Source: Glandiceps talaboti (taxonomy: Eukaryota > Hemichordata > Enteropneusta > Spengelidae). Taken from it: a stretch of 64,000 nt of DNA. A model generated the notes under the pieces. It did no database searches. It was not told the DNA's origin and saw only the letters and a program-made list of their open reading frames with translations. Position numbers and translations under genes: made by a program. Shown piece after piece: positions 1-42,257 of this stretch (position 1 is the first letter of the stretch; every line of letters begins with the position of its first letter). The stretch lies in contig NC_135562.1 of assembly GCF_964340395.1 (NCBI RefSeq), forward strand, positions 1,929,001 through 1,993,000, in the 5' to 3' direction.

Positions 1-884
1 TTTGTGATGTTGTGTTTCTTTTCACTGTGCATGAAGTAAAAACTAACACAAGGAGAACCATTTAATGGCTAAACGCTCCTGATATGGGGTGGAAGTGCTT
101 TAACAATGAATCTCGGGGATGACAGTATATGTTTATCTATCTAGAGTGACATTGACGAATCTTAAAACCAAGTATTACCTCAAATACATAAATCAGAATA
201 ATCAAATAAACATGTCTGCTAAAGTTTAACACAAAAAGGCGACATTATTTTGATCATATTTTACGGGACGTTATGCATCTTTGACACCTCTAGTCTGTCA
301 CATCACTGTACCGTATACGATAGCTTTATATTCTTCTGGGATGGCTACTTTGTTCTATTCAATCTATTCTGTGACTCTTAGTGTTGGGAGCTCAGGTGCA
401 GTACTCAATATTTGACGAATATGTCGTCCCCATAATCTACACAAGTGTGATAAAAGTACCTATGAATAAAATATAGAAGGGCAATGATTTGCTAATTTCA
501 GTGTAGCATGAACTGTACATCTATTTGGAACGTGCACTGTTAGGTTATCGTTTTTTTTTAATTCATGAGTAGTGCACCACTGATGCTTATATATTATATT
601 ACAACAATAACTGATTACCACTGTACAGTACATGTTGTTGAATATCTACTTTGGTCTTCGTATATTGTACTACACTGAAGAAATTGACTATTTTCAACAC
701 ATTAATTTCGCACTTCTCGGATGCATTACTGAACCCTTGGGAGGAAAATAAGTCACTTCACCTTTCCTCAAAGGTTTGTTTCTTGAATCTATGTATACAT
801 AGAAGGCTTAGCAGGTGATTATTACAGCTCAAATAAATCTGATCAGATTGATGTTAGAGTGAAAAAGAATAAACCCAGTTTATG
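1..884. other. Unassigned flank
   Basis: AT-rich DNA; I see no gene, RNA or repeat in it. Confidence 0.5.
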
Positions 885-1256
885 AGTCATGATGGGCGAA
901 TGGTTACAGTGGCCGGCTTGGAATCCGCAGATTGCAGGATCGAGCCCCATCGCTGCCTTTTGTTTCTGAGTGACTAAAGTCCTTGGGCAAGATTTGAACC
1001 ACGACTGTGCCTCAGTCAACCCAGCTGTATAATTGGGGACCTGGTAGGATAGAGGTTGCAATGTGAATGCTTTAATCCTATGCGTTTATAAAAGGCTGCA
1101 ATGGATTGTATGCTCCCCAGGGAGTTGAGGAAGTATAAAGGGCCGTTGTGCCGCTATAGATCTGTGTCAGTGGGTAATAATCGTAAAGCGCTTTGAGAAC
1201 ATAGTGGGAAAGCGCTATATAAAAACTAACACTCTTATTATTATTACTATCATCAT
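885..1256 (+). mobile_element. tRNA-derived SINE, full length
   Basis: The head has RNA polymerase III box-like sequences (A-like ggttacagtggccgg, B-like ggatcgagcccc). The body includes ccttgggcaagatttgaacc and aattggggacctggtaggat, and the 3' end aaagcgctttgag, then aagcgctatataaaa and an ATT-rich tail. A second, reversed copy lies at 12905-13189. Confidence 0.8.
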
Positions 1257-1773
1257 TTATGAAAGGTTTTATGTCAGGAACGTCTAGTCACGTAAACTTC
1301 CTTTGTGACCATGATTGTCACGTTCTCATCTCCGTTTTACTCTAAATGTTCTCCTTAATATTTATGTATGTCTACATTCTAGAGATTTGCAAAACAAATA
1401 CGATTGCATTGCAAACCATTTTGATAACAATTGGTAATTCACTGAATAATTAATAAACGTTAGTTGACTATCTCGTTTCATTCCATTGGCTTTTACGAGT
1501 GACTACATGAGAGCTTAAATGAGTGATTTGAATTCTGTACATTGCTTCTGGCATCTAATACATGGAATCTGGTTTATGTCTTACTTCAGGACAAATTACT
1601 ATCCACGGTTTTATATCATACATCCTATCTCCGTATATATTTCATTTATCTTTAATTAAATAAAAGTAGCGAATGGCCAGACTGAAATAATAAATTGGCA
1701 AAAGGTGCAGATGGTCATGTGCCATCAGTAACATACATTCATTAATGTATGTGTATATGAACTTCGAGCTGTG

Positions 1774-1774
<1 letters not shown>

Positions 1775-1856
<82 letters not shown>
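1775..1856 (+). repeat. (TG)n microsatellite
   Basis: About 40 uninterrupted TG dinucleotides. Confidence 0.97.
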
Positions 1857-1857
<1 letters not shown>

Positions 1858-4049
1858 TGATGGAAGATTGGGCCCGCATTTGGTCATTTTGAGTACAGAT
1901 TGTCATCAAGGAGCAGTGACCAGATGACTGGCAGGATGTTTCCACACTATACATATGAAAGGATGATTTCTGTCAGCAGAACACCTATGTATTACTATAT
2001 ACGTAGTGCTGCATGATTAGAGAGTTTGTTTGATCAAACATTTGTATATCCGCAATATTCCCAGACAGCAGTGAATGAGATTTGGATCATTAATCATACT
2101 AAAACTTGATGTCATTTTCTTCAGCTTCAAAATATTATATGTGTAAATGGGATTCAAATAAAATAACATTGTATTATTATAACAAGCGACCTATCGGTCA
2201 GAATAGCTTCGCTGTTTTTTTTTAAATTTAATTTTTTATTTTGGTAACATGTAGAAGTGGTTCAGTTCTTCAGCTCTTCACTATGCAGTTTTGTTTTAGC
2301 GATGTAATAAAGTGGTTAGTGGTTTCATATGATGTCTCACTATAAAACACATTTTACACAGAAAGTTGGAAATGTATGGTACTTTTATACCATAGTCACC
2401 ATTTTATAACAAAAATCTACTGTTATGAAAAATTGCACAAAATCTCAGAAAAAAATGACTGGGAAATGCACACAAGAAAAAGAAAAAAAGGGGATTTTGA
2501 GGTTGGCTATAAATAATTCCAGTGTCTTACAGCTTTAACCCTGGAAAATGTTAATGATGAATGAAATAAACTAGGGATCTAAAATAATTGTGAGGCAATT
2601 CGAATATCAATTTTCTAACAAATTTACCAAGTCAACAACATTCAATTTGTACTAGTTGTAGTAGATATAACATCGTCTGATATTTTAATTTACAGAGTTT
2701 TTTGTGACCGGCGCCTGTCAGCAGACTCGGCCAATTTTTTTTCATCATTACGTTGTATTTAAACCTTGTACTTGACATTTCGCAATATTTATAATTCTCA
2801 ACAAAATACCTCAACATGCCTCACCTCGCTCGTATGTACTCAAAGCAGTCCCGGTATGACCACTGACTAGTCGTGCTTGCATACGAAGTAATCCGGGACT
2901 CGATTCTGACAATTGTCCCTACTATTTGTTTAGAGTCAAGTCAGTAATATAGACGTGTGCACCGTCTGTCGTATGTAAGCATGGCTAACCACCTTTTCGG
3001 ATTTACATGTAAAACAGGGAAAGATACGAAAAACATAATGCAAAGTCTGAAGCCAAATTAAAGTTGCAATTATTTTAATTATTTTTACTTGCCAAATATT
3101 TGCATTTTGGAAATGGCAAGACATGTTCATGTCGTTTAACTTTACATGTAAACTGTCGGCCAATAAACAAAGTTTGGTCGATTCACAGTTGGCAGTGAGA
3201 CTGCTCTTGCATAACTTCAACCGCATGCCTAGGCATGCCTTCCTTACGCGAGTTGTCTTCATTCTGGTTCACTGTCACTCCAAATTGCATATATAGCATT
3301 AATCACAAGTTACATGTTATCTGAAAACATCAAACTTTTATAGTGGGTCTGAAGTGTGATTTTAGTGAGTACCAAGAACTCTCGTGTTCCTACTTGCAAG
3401 GAAAATCGCCCAGTCAAATGAGGTCAGCTTCAACTTCCGGGTCAAATCAGTCGTTTTCTACCGTTACACAACGATCCTACTAAAATTACTTGCCATAGTT
3501 ATTTAAAACACATAAAAATCCACCTTTTGTGAAATTTGTAAAACTTTCCGGTGCGTATTAAGGAAACTATGAGCGAAAAACCGGGTCGAAGTTTCAAGGC
3601 CTCAAGTATGCGTCCCGAATTCGTCGGAAAATTGGTATTCCTAAATGTAATTCCAAAATCTATTTTGCTGGCACGAAAGAAGAGATGTCAGTTGAGGTTT
3701 AGGCATTTACAGTATCTAAAATGGTGGACTCTAGAGAAAGTTACGGCGAGTTGAAAATACCCATAAATAAGGCCCGTGAGCAGCCATTCAAAGTGTAATG
3801 GTCGCAATCTGAAGGATAGATGTATGCAAATGAGGATGTTGCAAACTGGCTGATTATGTAGAAGGGGTGCAGAATTTGGATTTGAAGTTTACAACCCTTC
3901 GAAGAAACGCTTGTCATTTGGGCGCACAATGCATAGAATTATGACTATACCACATATTACATTGCTTGTTTGACGTCAATAGTGTCTTTTGAAAAGTGGC
4001 AGTTTACTTAAAGTCTCGTGGACTGATTTCCAATATGGCGTCGGTCATA

Positions 4050-4465
4050 ATGCTCATTAACATATTTTTTTTTTTCAAATTACAAAAAAAAAATCATCAA
4101 AACTAGAAAAGAAGACGTGCTGACTTGAAATCAACAAATCTGAGTAAGCTACCCTCTGTGCATCAACACACCAGATATCAAAACAATCTGACAAGTAGTA
4201 TTTGAGGAGATGATGAAAATATCATTTTTGAAAAAAAAATCATAAAAAATTGAAAATGGCACAGATCAACTTGGCATGAACAAATCTGAATAGCCTCCCC
4301 CAGGGAACATGCACACCAAATATCGAAGTATTCTGGCTGTTACTTTCGGAGAAGATGATGAAAATAAAAAAAAGTTGACGGACACCTATGATTCACCTAT
4401 ACCTCTATACTCTACACCCACCTATACCTAAAGCTACGCTTTCAGCTTTCGGTGACAGCGGAGCT
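4050..4465 (+). repeat. Dispersed repeat with two internal half-units
   Basis: Two similar halves, about 4100-4225 and 4255-4370: catgaacaaatctgaatagc versus gaaatcaacaaatctgagtaagc, acaccagatatcaaaacaatctg versus acaccaaatatcgaagtattctg, then gagatgatgaaaat. It ends with ctttcagctttcggtgacag and cggagctaa, typical of high-copy invertebrate repeats. Confidence 0.55.
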
Positions 4466-4775
4466 AATGATATGCATTAAACATCTATTATCGGATTAAA
4501 AACGCGGCCCAATAATTCTTGTTCCACACAATGCCTAGATTTAACACAGGCATTGACCAGCAAGTACACAGTACAGTGTGTCAATGAGAATTTGATTAAT
4601 TAGTGGTTGCAGATGTTCTCAAGTTGTCCGTTTTAGAGAAAAGCAAAGGCTGCGATAACAGAACTGAGTATCTGACGTTTAACTTCTATGTATAACTAAT
4701 ATTGTTCGTGTTTACTCATATACGTTATAAGTAGAATCACTTACAACACTATGGTTTGAGGATCGTGAGTTAATG

Positions 4776-4891
<116 letters not shown>

Positions 4892-6091
4892 CTAATGTTC
4901 AATCTTTTAAAATCTTTTAAAGGCGCATATCATCTAAGGATTGTTCCCGTAAAGAAAATTAGCAATGTTCGTACGATTGCATACGCCAGACATTGAAGTG
5001 TAGCAGTGTTAGTAGGATCTTGCCTCCCCTGTCCCTGGACAGACGACATCCTGTTCCAGGTTAATAGCCATATGATATAAGCTACATGTGTTTACAAGAC
5101 CGCCAAGTAATCATCATAAGAAAGCAGTAACTATTATACAGGTAATTCATTGGCAACAAACTAGACCGGAAACGTCAATAATTGATGAGACCGGCAAACA
5201 CTCTCCATTTGTCAATTTGCATAGTAATAGTACGTAAAAATGTAGTTGGCGAGGCAAGTGTGCTTGAGAGTAAATGGCAAGGAGGTACAAATGAAGTTGT
5301 TTCTAAGGCGAAATTTCATTATACAAGTTATGGATATTGCAAAAACGTAAGAAGGATTGTGTTATCTTGATGAAATGTAACTTTAATTAAACGGGAATAT
5401 GCAAAAGTTATTATATAATATATTAAACTAGATATGATGTCAAGTACGGAACAGAAATTGATTATAATGAAGATTTTGATGACTGTTGTTAGTTACAAAT
5501 ATTTTTCAGGAGTAATTTTATTTCAATTAAAGCATAATTGTTGGTCTAGACTGTCAGTCTTCAGACTGGTATATCAAATAATTCAATCTTGCTGATCGTT
5601 TATACATGATGTCAGAATTGGAATATTCTACTTTTATATTGCACACATGTGTTGTGTATCAGCAGGAATTAATCTTACATTAAATCTTATATTTCGCGCT
5701 AATAAATGCTGCATGCAGTGTCCGGATAGTACTAAGTAGTGTCCATAGATATGTAATACAGCACACTAATCGTAGATGATGTGGATGACTGTTCACACTA
5801 AATGAAATGTTCTGGATCTCACACGGTAGACGGTAGATGTGCATGTATGATACTAAGCTTACAATTTGGGATTGAGTTCACAATTTCTCTATATATAGGA
5901 CTCCAACAGCATACAGTGCATAAATTGGAGCGTCATCGCAGCTAGGATTAGCAGTACTGCGGCCACGGACAGTTTACATTGTTCCATATCTCGTAGACTT
6001 GTTTACCATAGCCTAATATGTTAGTTCTCGTTGATTCTTATTACATTGTTTATTTTGGACCATTATTTCTCTGATAGAAAGTGACCACCAC

Positions 6092-6122
<31 letters not shown>

Positions 6123-6162
6123 TGTATGTATGTATGTATGTATGTATGTATGTATGTATGTA

Positions 6163-6197
<35 letters not shown>

Positions 6198-6325
6198 ATG
6201 TATGTATGTATGTATGTATGCATGTATGCATGTATGCGTGTATGTGTGTGTATGTATGTATGTATGTATGTATGTATGTATGTATGTATGTATGTATGCA
6301 TGTATGTATGTATGTGTTTGCCTGT

Positions 6326-6359
<34 letters not shown>

Positions 6360-6370
6360 CTGTCTGTCTG
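6092..6370 (+). repeat. Compound (TATG)n/(TCTG)n microsatellite
   Basis: Alternating blocks of TATG and TCTG with TGCA, TGTG and CCGT variants over about 280 bp. Confidence 0.97.
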
Positions 6371-6975
6371 CTGTGTAAATTGTAAATGTATTATGGATTC
6401 ATTCGTGTGGTGCAGGAAGAAAGGTTGTTGACCCTCTTTACAATACAATACGAATAATTAATTTGGAAATAAAATTGTACATTGAGGATTGCCGTCATTT
6501 TACAGCATCGTTTACTATTACTATGCTGCCAAAAATTGTATTTCAAGTGGCCACACTTTTTAAACAAACTTTCAGCCTTGGCGACCTGACTAATAAATCA
6601 TTCATGTTGTTTTGTTAACATGCATGAAATGCGGGTATTTATAGCGATAAGACAGATAAAAATATCTCTATCTATAAACAGGTTATTTCATGACTATAGG
6701 GCCAGTCACTTACCCTTGTCCTCGAACAACTTTAATATAAAAAATTCATTCAGAAGCCGGACCAGTAGTAGCTGTTGACTGACTTGTGACATAATCCTTT
6801 ATGTGACACATAAGACAATATTAGTCAAATTATATACACTCAAAATAGTTTCACAGGGAACGACACTCTTTTTGATTGATATCTTATGTATTACAATGAC
6901 AGCCACATGTTGCTATGAATAAGTAAATGGTTTACAAGTTAAATGAGTTGTAATAATCACCAGTGGTAAAAATAA

Positions 6976-7144
6976 TCCATCCATCCATCCATCCATCCAT
7001 CCATCCATCTATATATACATACATACATACATACATGCATACATGCATACATACATACATACATACATACATACATACATACATACATACATACATACAT
7101 ACATACATACATACATCCGTCCGTCCGTCTAGCCATCCCTCCAT
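6976..7144 (+). repeat. Compound (CATC)n/(ACAT)n/(CCGT)n microsatellite
   Basis: CATC block, then a long ACAT block, then CCGT and CATC. It is close to the reverse complement of the 6092-6370 tract, 600 bp away, so the two could pair. Confidence 0.96.
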
Positions 7145-7951
7145 CAAGTAATCAGTTAACAGTTTTACTGATATGCTCTGAATAGTTCACTGTATTCTTA
7201 TGCTTAAATTTAAATATACTTTGATGGAAGGTCAAAGGTGACACGTACAATACAGCACAACAACGAAGAAAGCACGAGTTCAACGTTTTGTACAAACAAT
7301 GTGCTATATATTGTGGAGGGGTATAATGAGATCATTTGTTATCCATTAATTTACAATCCACCATAAAATGATGTTGGTCATCTAAATAATTTAACAAACG
7401 TTAAATAAATTCAAAATCTGTTTAATATTTTAGAATATACTTTAACATTTCTAATATTAAAATCTATTTTGACCACGGCTTGTGCAAAAGTATATTAACA
7501 TTTGCAATCGATCATTATCTATTAGTGATTTATAAACACTTATGTAAGGAATGCAAAAAATAAAAAAATGTAAAACAGTGTTATATACATGTATAGTGAG
7601 ACGACGGTATCTCGGAAAAGGCGAGATAATAGGGATGTGAGTTTGTACTCACTATGTACCATGTTATGAGAATATGCATGCTAATGAATGGAAGCAGCTA
7701 AAAATAATTCATCGAGGAAGAGTGTGATTGGCTAGAAGCTTATCCAGAATGGTATGTACCAACGTAAAAGGTCCCTGTAAAATCTATCAAGCGTCTGTTT
7801 CACAAGGACACGAATGGCAATTCTCATTGACAGCCAGTGATACATTAATACGGGTATACTCTAATTCAGTCCATCCATTAGATCAGTCGAGGACACCACT
7901 ACTGTGGCATAGCTATTCAACAACCCTGTGGGATCCAAAAGGAACTGTAGT

Positions 7952-35488
<27,537 letters not shown>

Positions 35489-35904
35489 CGACTTTGCTTA
35501 CGTGTGTTTAAATATATCCCTTCAAAACAAGTAGACCCCCCCCCCCCATAGCCATACATATATCTACTATCATGGGAGATACAAAGTATTTCTGTACGTA
35601 CCCATATGACATTCTCTCCTGAAAAACTGAGTTGTCCATGGTACTTAGATGTTTTCTAACAGTAGCACTACCCACATTCACTAAATTCTTTGAAATTTGT
35701 TCGTTTTCTGATTTTTCCATGATCATACGAAGCAGCTGATGAAAAAATGTACTTTTAATGCCTATTATTTATGGTATCGAATTAACTTGAAAGTTCCATA
35801 ATTAACTACATAGAATTACATACGTTTGTGTATTAAATACTTTTTTTGTTTACTAAGTATAATGCCGTCATTTCTCTATTACATAATTTATTATCATTCT
35901 TCGA

Positions 35905-35910
35905 AATAAA
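35905..35910 (+). terminator. Candidate poly(A) signal for the TRPC gene
   Basis: First AATAAA seen downstream of the stop codon, about 417 bases after it. AATAAA is frequent in AT-rich DNA, so this is weak support. Confidence 0.25.
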
Positions 35911-36544
35911 TGGTTCGCTATCTATTGCTTTTATTACGTTATATACGGAAAAGAAGAGAATGTATGCTTTATATTTAACTGGGGTGTTATACCTTGCAAG
36001 CATTTCGATCTGTCTTGGTCAACGATCCTCATCAGAATGACAAATTCCACTGTTACAGCTGACCACTAGGTGGCGGTATGATCAGCCGATTGTAGATGTT
36101 AGATATATTAGTTCGATGTCCACGTCTCTATTGATCCTAGGATTGTAGCGTCTGACGTTGATAACCTCCCTGGTATTCCTCGGGAAATCATGTGGGGATG
36201 TATGAATAATGGAAACAGTCAATGCTAAAGAAAACCTTTGAACTGCTTGAGTGTTATAACCTTTGTAAATCATTTGATCTGCCTAGTAGCTGATGAAAAT
36301 GTTTGGTCAGCTTGTAAGCAGTTGAATCATTTGCCAGGGTTTTCTAAAAATAACAGGATTCATTGATATTTTTTTTCCTAATTCATTGGTATTTTTTTTC
36401 TAATATTGACCTTGTCATGGTCACGTTTTTAACATGGCTGTACACAACCTCAACAAATTACATAGTTGTGTTTATTTTTAGACATAGATTAGACAGTAAA
36501 ATACGCCATGTCCTTCTGCCCTGATAAACAATCATCTATTTACA

Positions 36545-36725
36545 GAGTAGGTTTTGACTGATAGATGTGGCACTACACGTCATATCACACATACTTCTGG
36601 GTGTTGGCCGTGGCACTATCACGTCGTATCTTACAGACTAGCGTGAAGTAGGCAATGTTACTGTTTTATACACAATTCACAGGCAACTGGTACAAATGTG
36701 ATAGTGTGACTTTAATTCTATATTT
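36545..36725 (+). repeat. Dispersed repeat, copy B
   Basis: Partner of 34740-34890: gactgatagatgtggc at one end and ggcaatgttactgttttata, then caggcaactggtac, at the other, with a different middle. Confidence 0.7.
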
Positions 36726-38104
36726 TATTTCTCACAATCCTGAATGTGTGAAAATTAAGTATCGATCGTTGATAAGTGTTGAAATAAGTATTGTAAAAGT
36801 ACAGTAGATAACCCCTCCCCACTGGTAGCTAGATCCCCATCCTCAATGGTTTCTCCTATTTAAGCATATTGTGAAGTGCACGTTTGTACGTTTGTTAATA
36901 CTTACATGCAATGTGCTAGGAATTCATAGTTTGCAGTTCTTATTATATTTTGATAATATTAACAAATGCCAATATGCCCTTATATGGTTGCAAACACATA
37001 TTAACTTCAAATACATGAAAATGATAACATAGTCATCTTCATTTTCGATCGATTTCGTTTTTTTCGTTTGTTTTGGTTTTCCGTTTTGGTTGTTTGATAT
37101 TCTTTGGGTTATGTCATGTTTTTTCCTTGTTTAGTATTGTTCATTTGTAATATTATGTGCACAAATGTAAATAAGTATGAGTGTTCCATTATTTATTTAT
37201 CATTGATAAGTACACCTTGTATTTATTTACTTCCAATATTTGCCAGGGCCAGATTAGTTCCAATTGAACTATTTCCATGGCCCAGGTCACCAGAACATTT
37301 TCATATTAAATGACATTTTTTTGTATTGTTATTATCTTATGTTTCTGGAAATAAATTCAACACAGTACACATGACACAAATATAACTAAATATAAAGTTA
37401 AATATTTAGTTACACTTTTGAGTTGTAAAATAAAATTAAAAAAAATGTGTGTTTTCGATAACTCTAAACAAAATGATGAGACATTCTTTGTCTTCTTGAC
37501 TTTCATGCATGTCTGTTTTCTTTCCCCGGCGATATATGTACATATTTCATCAAAGGTTTTCTAATCGACATTTCGTTTGGTTTTGGGTCGAAGCAATATT
37601 TTTCAAAAACAAAAATAAAAACAATTAAAAAGACAAATAATAAAGTAAAGTAAAATAAAATAAAATAAAATGAAATAAAATAAAATACCTACCCTATTCT
37701 CTGAGGCCATCTTATCGGAAACACACTTTTTTCCGGCTTATATATATAGTGATGATGTATTTGTTAAAGCAGTAACTCTTTTATCCATTGAATATAATTT
37801 TTTAGGATATTATGTAATAATTTTACATATCTATGTATTAGCGGTGATCAGATGAACTCTTCCTTTGATAATGTATACTCAATTTGATACACTTTGGCGG
37901 TCGTACAGTGTTACAGGTGCCATAGACAAATTAATTGTCTGTGCAGAGGTACTGAACGTTTTCTTATGCTGGATCAATGGGAATAAATTCTGTAATTTGT
38001 ATATGTAACCATGATATGTTCATTCTCCCAGGAAATTGTGTTTATTTATTTGTTTGTTTGTTTGTTTGTTTGTTTGTATATATTTCAGTGTTGTCTGTTA
38101 TCGC

Positions 38105-38300
38105 ACCATTCCCCTTCCCAGAGTGCAACGCGCTGTCGCATAAGTCGAAGAACACGCGCCAAAAGATCGAACGCGTTGGGTTTGGAGAGCGGACCATTCA
38201 CAAGGCTGCATTGTAGAAATGGAACGAGGGAAAAGAACTGCGAAAGAACATGCGCGTAGCTAGGCAAGGCAGCCGATAAAAACATTACGGTTCGACTTGT
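38105..38300 (+). promoter_or_regulatory. CpG-rich stretch, likely 5' end or promoter of the second gene
   Basis: This 200-bp stretch is richer in CG dinucleotides (gcaacgcgctgtcgc, aacacgcgcc, catgcgcgtagc) than the surrounding AT-rich DNA and lies immediately before the first ATG of the second gene. catgcgcg resembles an NRF-1 half site. No TATA box at a convincing place. Confidence 0.35.
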
Positions 38301-38308
38301 AGGTTTGT

Positions 38309-38560
38309 ATGATTGCGACCAGGCTACAAATGCTTCCCGGTCCGCCTACCATAGCGGATTCAGACGAACGAATCCCCTCTGACGTACAAAGTCAAAGAGA
38401 AATAGCACATAAGTCGAAAACTTATGTACTCACAGATTTTTACCCACTAATCTTTAGCATGGCTTGTCCTACACTATTTAGCATAGAAAGAAACAGTAGA
38501 CCTAGAAATGATAGTAGTATCTCATACGCGGAACTCGAGAACTTTGCAAAGGAACACGAG
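38309..38560 (+). CDS. Second gene, exon 1
   Basis: 84 codons, ending FAKEHE before a consensus donor (gaggtaagt, 38561), phase 0. It contains two plausible starts, 38309 and 38459. A cactcacag-like acceptor just before 38437 leaves open that part of this is 5' intron. Confidence 0.5.
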
Positions 38561-41500
38561 GTAAGTAAATCTGAAATGGCACAAAAACTTTGTCGAGGGC
38601 TGCCCTGGGTAGTCCTTCGAAATGCTCAAGTCTGTGCTTATTAGGATGCCATCAACGTTAACGTTTTCGGAGTAATGTCTTTCAGTACGTCGCGCTTTTA
38701 GGCCAGAAACATGAAAAAGCTATTCAACGGGCTCGACCTACCCATATTTTTGGCATTTCAATTTTGTTTTATTGCTGATTGGCAATATTTCATCACGTGG
38801 GCTTCGTATGTCAGTAAAATGCACTCTTTATGACACTTTGTTTCAAAATTAAGGGGGTTTCTCCATTTCTGAATAATATAACAATATACATTTGAGTCAA
38901 TTACAAATTATATAATATCATATAGTTATACAGTGGTTTACTTAGCTCTGATTATGCATACAAGAGTGAATTGAGAGTTAAATTAAGCTGTTGCATATTC
39001 AATGTGCACTAAAAGGAATGAGCAAAAATTTACGACTAAATAGATTTCAGCTCTGCCACAACAAAATACACTTCAGACTTTAAATTATGTCTATGGTTGA
39101 TATTTTATGCCTCTAAAAATTAAATGCCCTCCTCCATTGTCTTATTTATTTATTTTTTTATTTTTTTAAAGTGTCATCTTTGGAGTTGTCTCCTTCCAAT
39201 CAGAACCAAAACAAGATGGAAGATGGCTGGCTAAGTACCCCCCCCCCCCCATCCCCCCGTATAGGTTAGAGTCGACCTACCTACTCAATGTAATGGGTTA
39301 GTGTCTGGCCTTAGATAAAAACAGTTAATGATGACAGGGTGGGTTTACCAACAATAAGTCTCTGAACTTGTAGGATGACTCAACAGTATCTTTATTCTGC
39401 AAGTGTGCAAGTATATACACAAAACTTACACTTGTGTAGCCGTAATGGCATCGTCTACACTTCTCTAATACTTACAACAAATGCAAAAATCAGATGACTA
39501 CACAAATAACAGTAAAACTAAAGGTACGTATACAAATGACAAAATAACTGGAGAGATAAAGTATGAACCTACCTGCAAGTATTGACATAAAGGTTACACT
39601 TGTATAGCCATACTGGCCACGTCTGCACTTCTGCCTTAACTAACCTGCCGCGCATACATATAAGGGACAGATCATGGTGATGAAAGACTTGTAGAAGGAA
39701 GGAAGTGATTGGATATTAGAATTTGAAGATGGGTGTGATTGGATGGAGAGAAGTTAGCAGATGAGTCCAGGTGGCATGATGAATGTATATAGAAATTGAA
39801 ATGAATATTTTATGAACACAACAAAGGAACACAAACGGGACATCGACACACAAGAGACACACAGTAACGTGATTTGGATAAATACATCTGTGGCAATGAT
39901 AAGGAACGAGAATACGTGTAGGCAAGAAATAATAAGACTCGTGTTTACCTGCCAAGAACATATTGAATTTTCAGAAGTGCCCCCCCCCTCCTCCCTCGTG
40001 ACGTAGTGCTCTGTTTGTAACATCGCCAAGTTGTTAACTAATAACAGTCAGCTATCCTGTACATTAAATGTATGTGTTTTGCACTTTTTTATAACAGATT
40101 GGAAGTGCGTTGTTTACTGGAAAGGTTTACTACAAAACAAAAACATTTTTTATATGGCGTAAACGAGATTTGGTGTTGTCATCGCCATATCTTATTTCAA
40201 TGAATGATGTAAGTAGCTTTATTTGTAATATTTGGTAGATAAAGCTCGTTTAGAACACAGGAGGTTGTGTTTGTGGTATCGTTTGTAGTCATGTGTGTTT
40301 GAGATGTTTGAACTCGCTATTGGGAAAACATAGTAAGAATTATAACAATCTTGTGTTGTTTCATCTAAGCCAGTCTTCTTGTTTTCGGCGCAGCGATAAC
40401 AAGTTATCTATGGAAAGAAGTACTTTGTTGATCAATGTTCGTACTATAAACATAGTGGTTTCTAATGTAACCCTTGTCACCCCCCTCGACCACCCCCATC
40501 GATTTATGTTACTATTGGAGACAGTTATATTTCACCATTTCTATTCTTCGCTTTATCGTCTATTTATTGACATACCCACATGGGGAGGAACTACAACAGC
40601 GCCCTCTGTTAACGCATTGACAATGAACCCACCCCTGTTCATACTTATTTTGCTCTTTGTTCTTCAGGATACGAAAGAGAAATATAAATGTATTTATATA
40701 AACCTGTTTTTCTACGATCTAAAAATCCCTACGCTGTCAAATATGAACGGGTCCAGAAAGAAAACTTTTACATTTTCCCTGAAGGCAAACAGACGAAGCA
40801 AACTATTGCAGGTAAATAAATTAGTAATGATAAGATTTCAATTATCCAAATGCCATTCATTTGGTGTATCTTTCTTGACATTTGTAGTGTTTTACTAATA
40901 AATATATATACCTTATTAATTTGTACATTATTGTCGCAGATAGTCACCCAAATATCAAAGTTAGACATTACTAATTAATGAACGTCGTGAATACAGACTC
41001 TGTGCCACAACCACGATATCACATCAATTTTCATTTTGAGCAAAACATTCATCAGAAAAAGAACAACATATAAAGACACAAATTTGCCTTTAAAAGTTTT
41101 TCTAAAATTAATCAAAATAGTCTGGACAACGATACTGAGTGAAAACAACACAACACAGACAGCTTTACTAGCAAAGTCATATCACTGATAAAGTATTTTT
41201 GTGTAACTGCATCGTAGCTTGTATGTGGTCTGGGTACCGGTAGTAGACCGTAATATTTCCTCACGCTATCTACCACCGGGAAGGGCGCCCATCGACGAAT
41301 CGTTCACTACAGTTCAAGTTTGTTGTTTCATCCTTATTAATTTGCAGAACAAGTACAAGTTCAAAGTAAACACGTTGGAAGAATATGAAAAGCTGATTGT
41401 ACCTATAAGATTGATGGCAGCATACGCAAGAGTTGCTAGGGAGACGACGGAGAAGACGAGAGAATCGTGCAATGATGTTAACGAAGAAATAAATGAATAT

Positions 41501-42137
41501 TCATATCCTGACGAAGATTTGCAGCACAGTATAGATATAAGGTACATTACACTTTTAGTTGCACCACAGTATAATTTTATAATTTGCCGTAAAAGAGGCT
41601 GTTGTTTACGACCTCTTGGCGGTGCGTATCGGACGGTGCCGTAAAAGAGGCTGTGGTTTACGACAATGAGTGTACTTTTTCTACTTTGTCTTATTTTTTT
41701 TTTTTACAAATTTGAATTCATAAAATTATTTAATACCCCGATCTTGATTACAATGTTGACAATAAGTAAAGTTGGATACACTTGGTAAGTGTTAGATGCT
41801 ATTGTCAAACAATGTATCCAAGACTTACAGAACTCTTTCCACGATTTTATTACAGCTATTTTAAAGGGACTAACGAAAGGGGTGATCGTAACGAAGGCTG
41901 GTGTCTTTGATGTCTGTGATTAATGACGCAGTGTCACCAAAAGAACAAACTGGTGCTGAGAAATACCTGACCTTTATTTAATGAACTTGAAGTTTTTGTT
42001 AGAAGAAAATCAAATAGTCTCTGGTTGAGACTGTCAGATATCGTGAATTATAATGTTGGGTCTTGGGATTAGACAGTTTAGGCAATTATGATCTCGAATA
42101 CGGTAACGACGATGGTTTCTACATCGACAACAACAAC

Positions 42138-42179
<42 letters not shown>

Positions 42180-42215
42180 GATCATCATCATCATCACAAT
42201 CACCATCATCATCAC

Positions 42216-42257
<42 letters not shown>

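Larger units (their letters stand above)
35489..38308 (+). other. Intergenic region between the two genes
   Basis: 2.8 kb. It contains the TRPC 3' flank, a second copy of the repeat found before exon 10 (about 36545-36725), an AAAAT tract at 37640-37690 and, from about 38100, a short CpG-rich stretch before the next gene. No coding signal. Confidence 0.6.

Noticed and set aside
2850-2920. tRNA-like string ccgggactcgattctg
   Set aside because: No matching A box or cloverleaf could be formed by eye.
6013-6448. Frames of MYVC, HTYI and TDRQ repeats (also at 6932-7151, 54650-55264 and 49001-49356)
   Set aside because: Translations of TATG/TCTG microsatellites; no flanking coding signal.
7928-7951. 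Earlier start for TRPC exon 1 at 7928
   Set aside because: The codon there is GTG, not ATG, and an in-frame TAG lies just upstream.
40293-40898. 201-codon frame on the + strand
   Set aside because: Only its part 40668-40811 is supported as an exon; the rest is intron read-through with poor composition between good splice sites.
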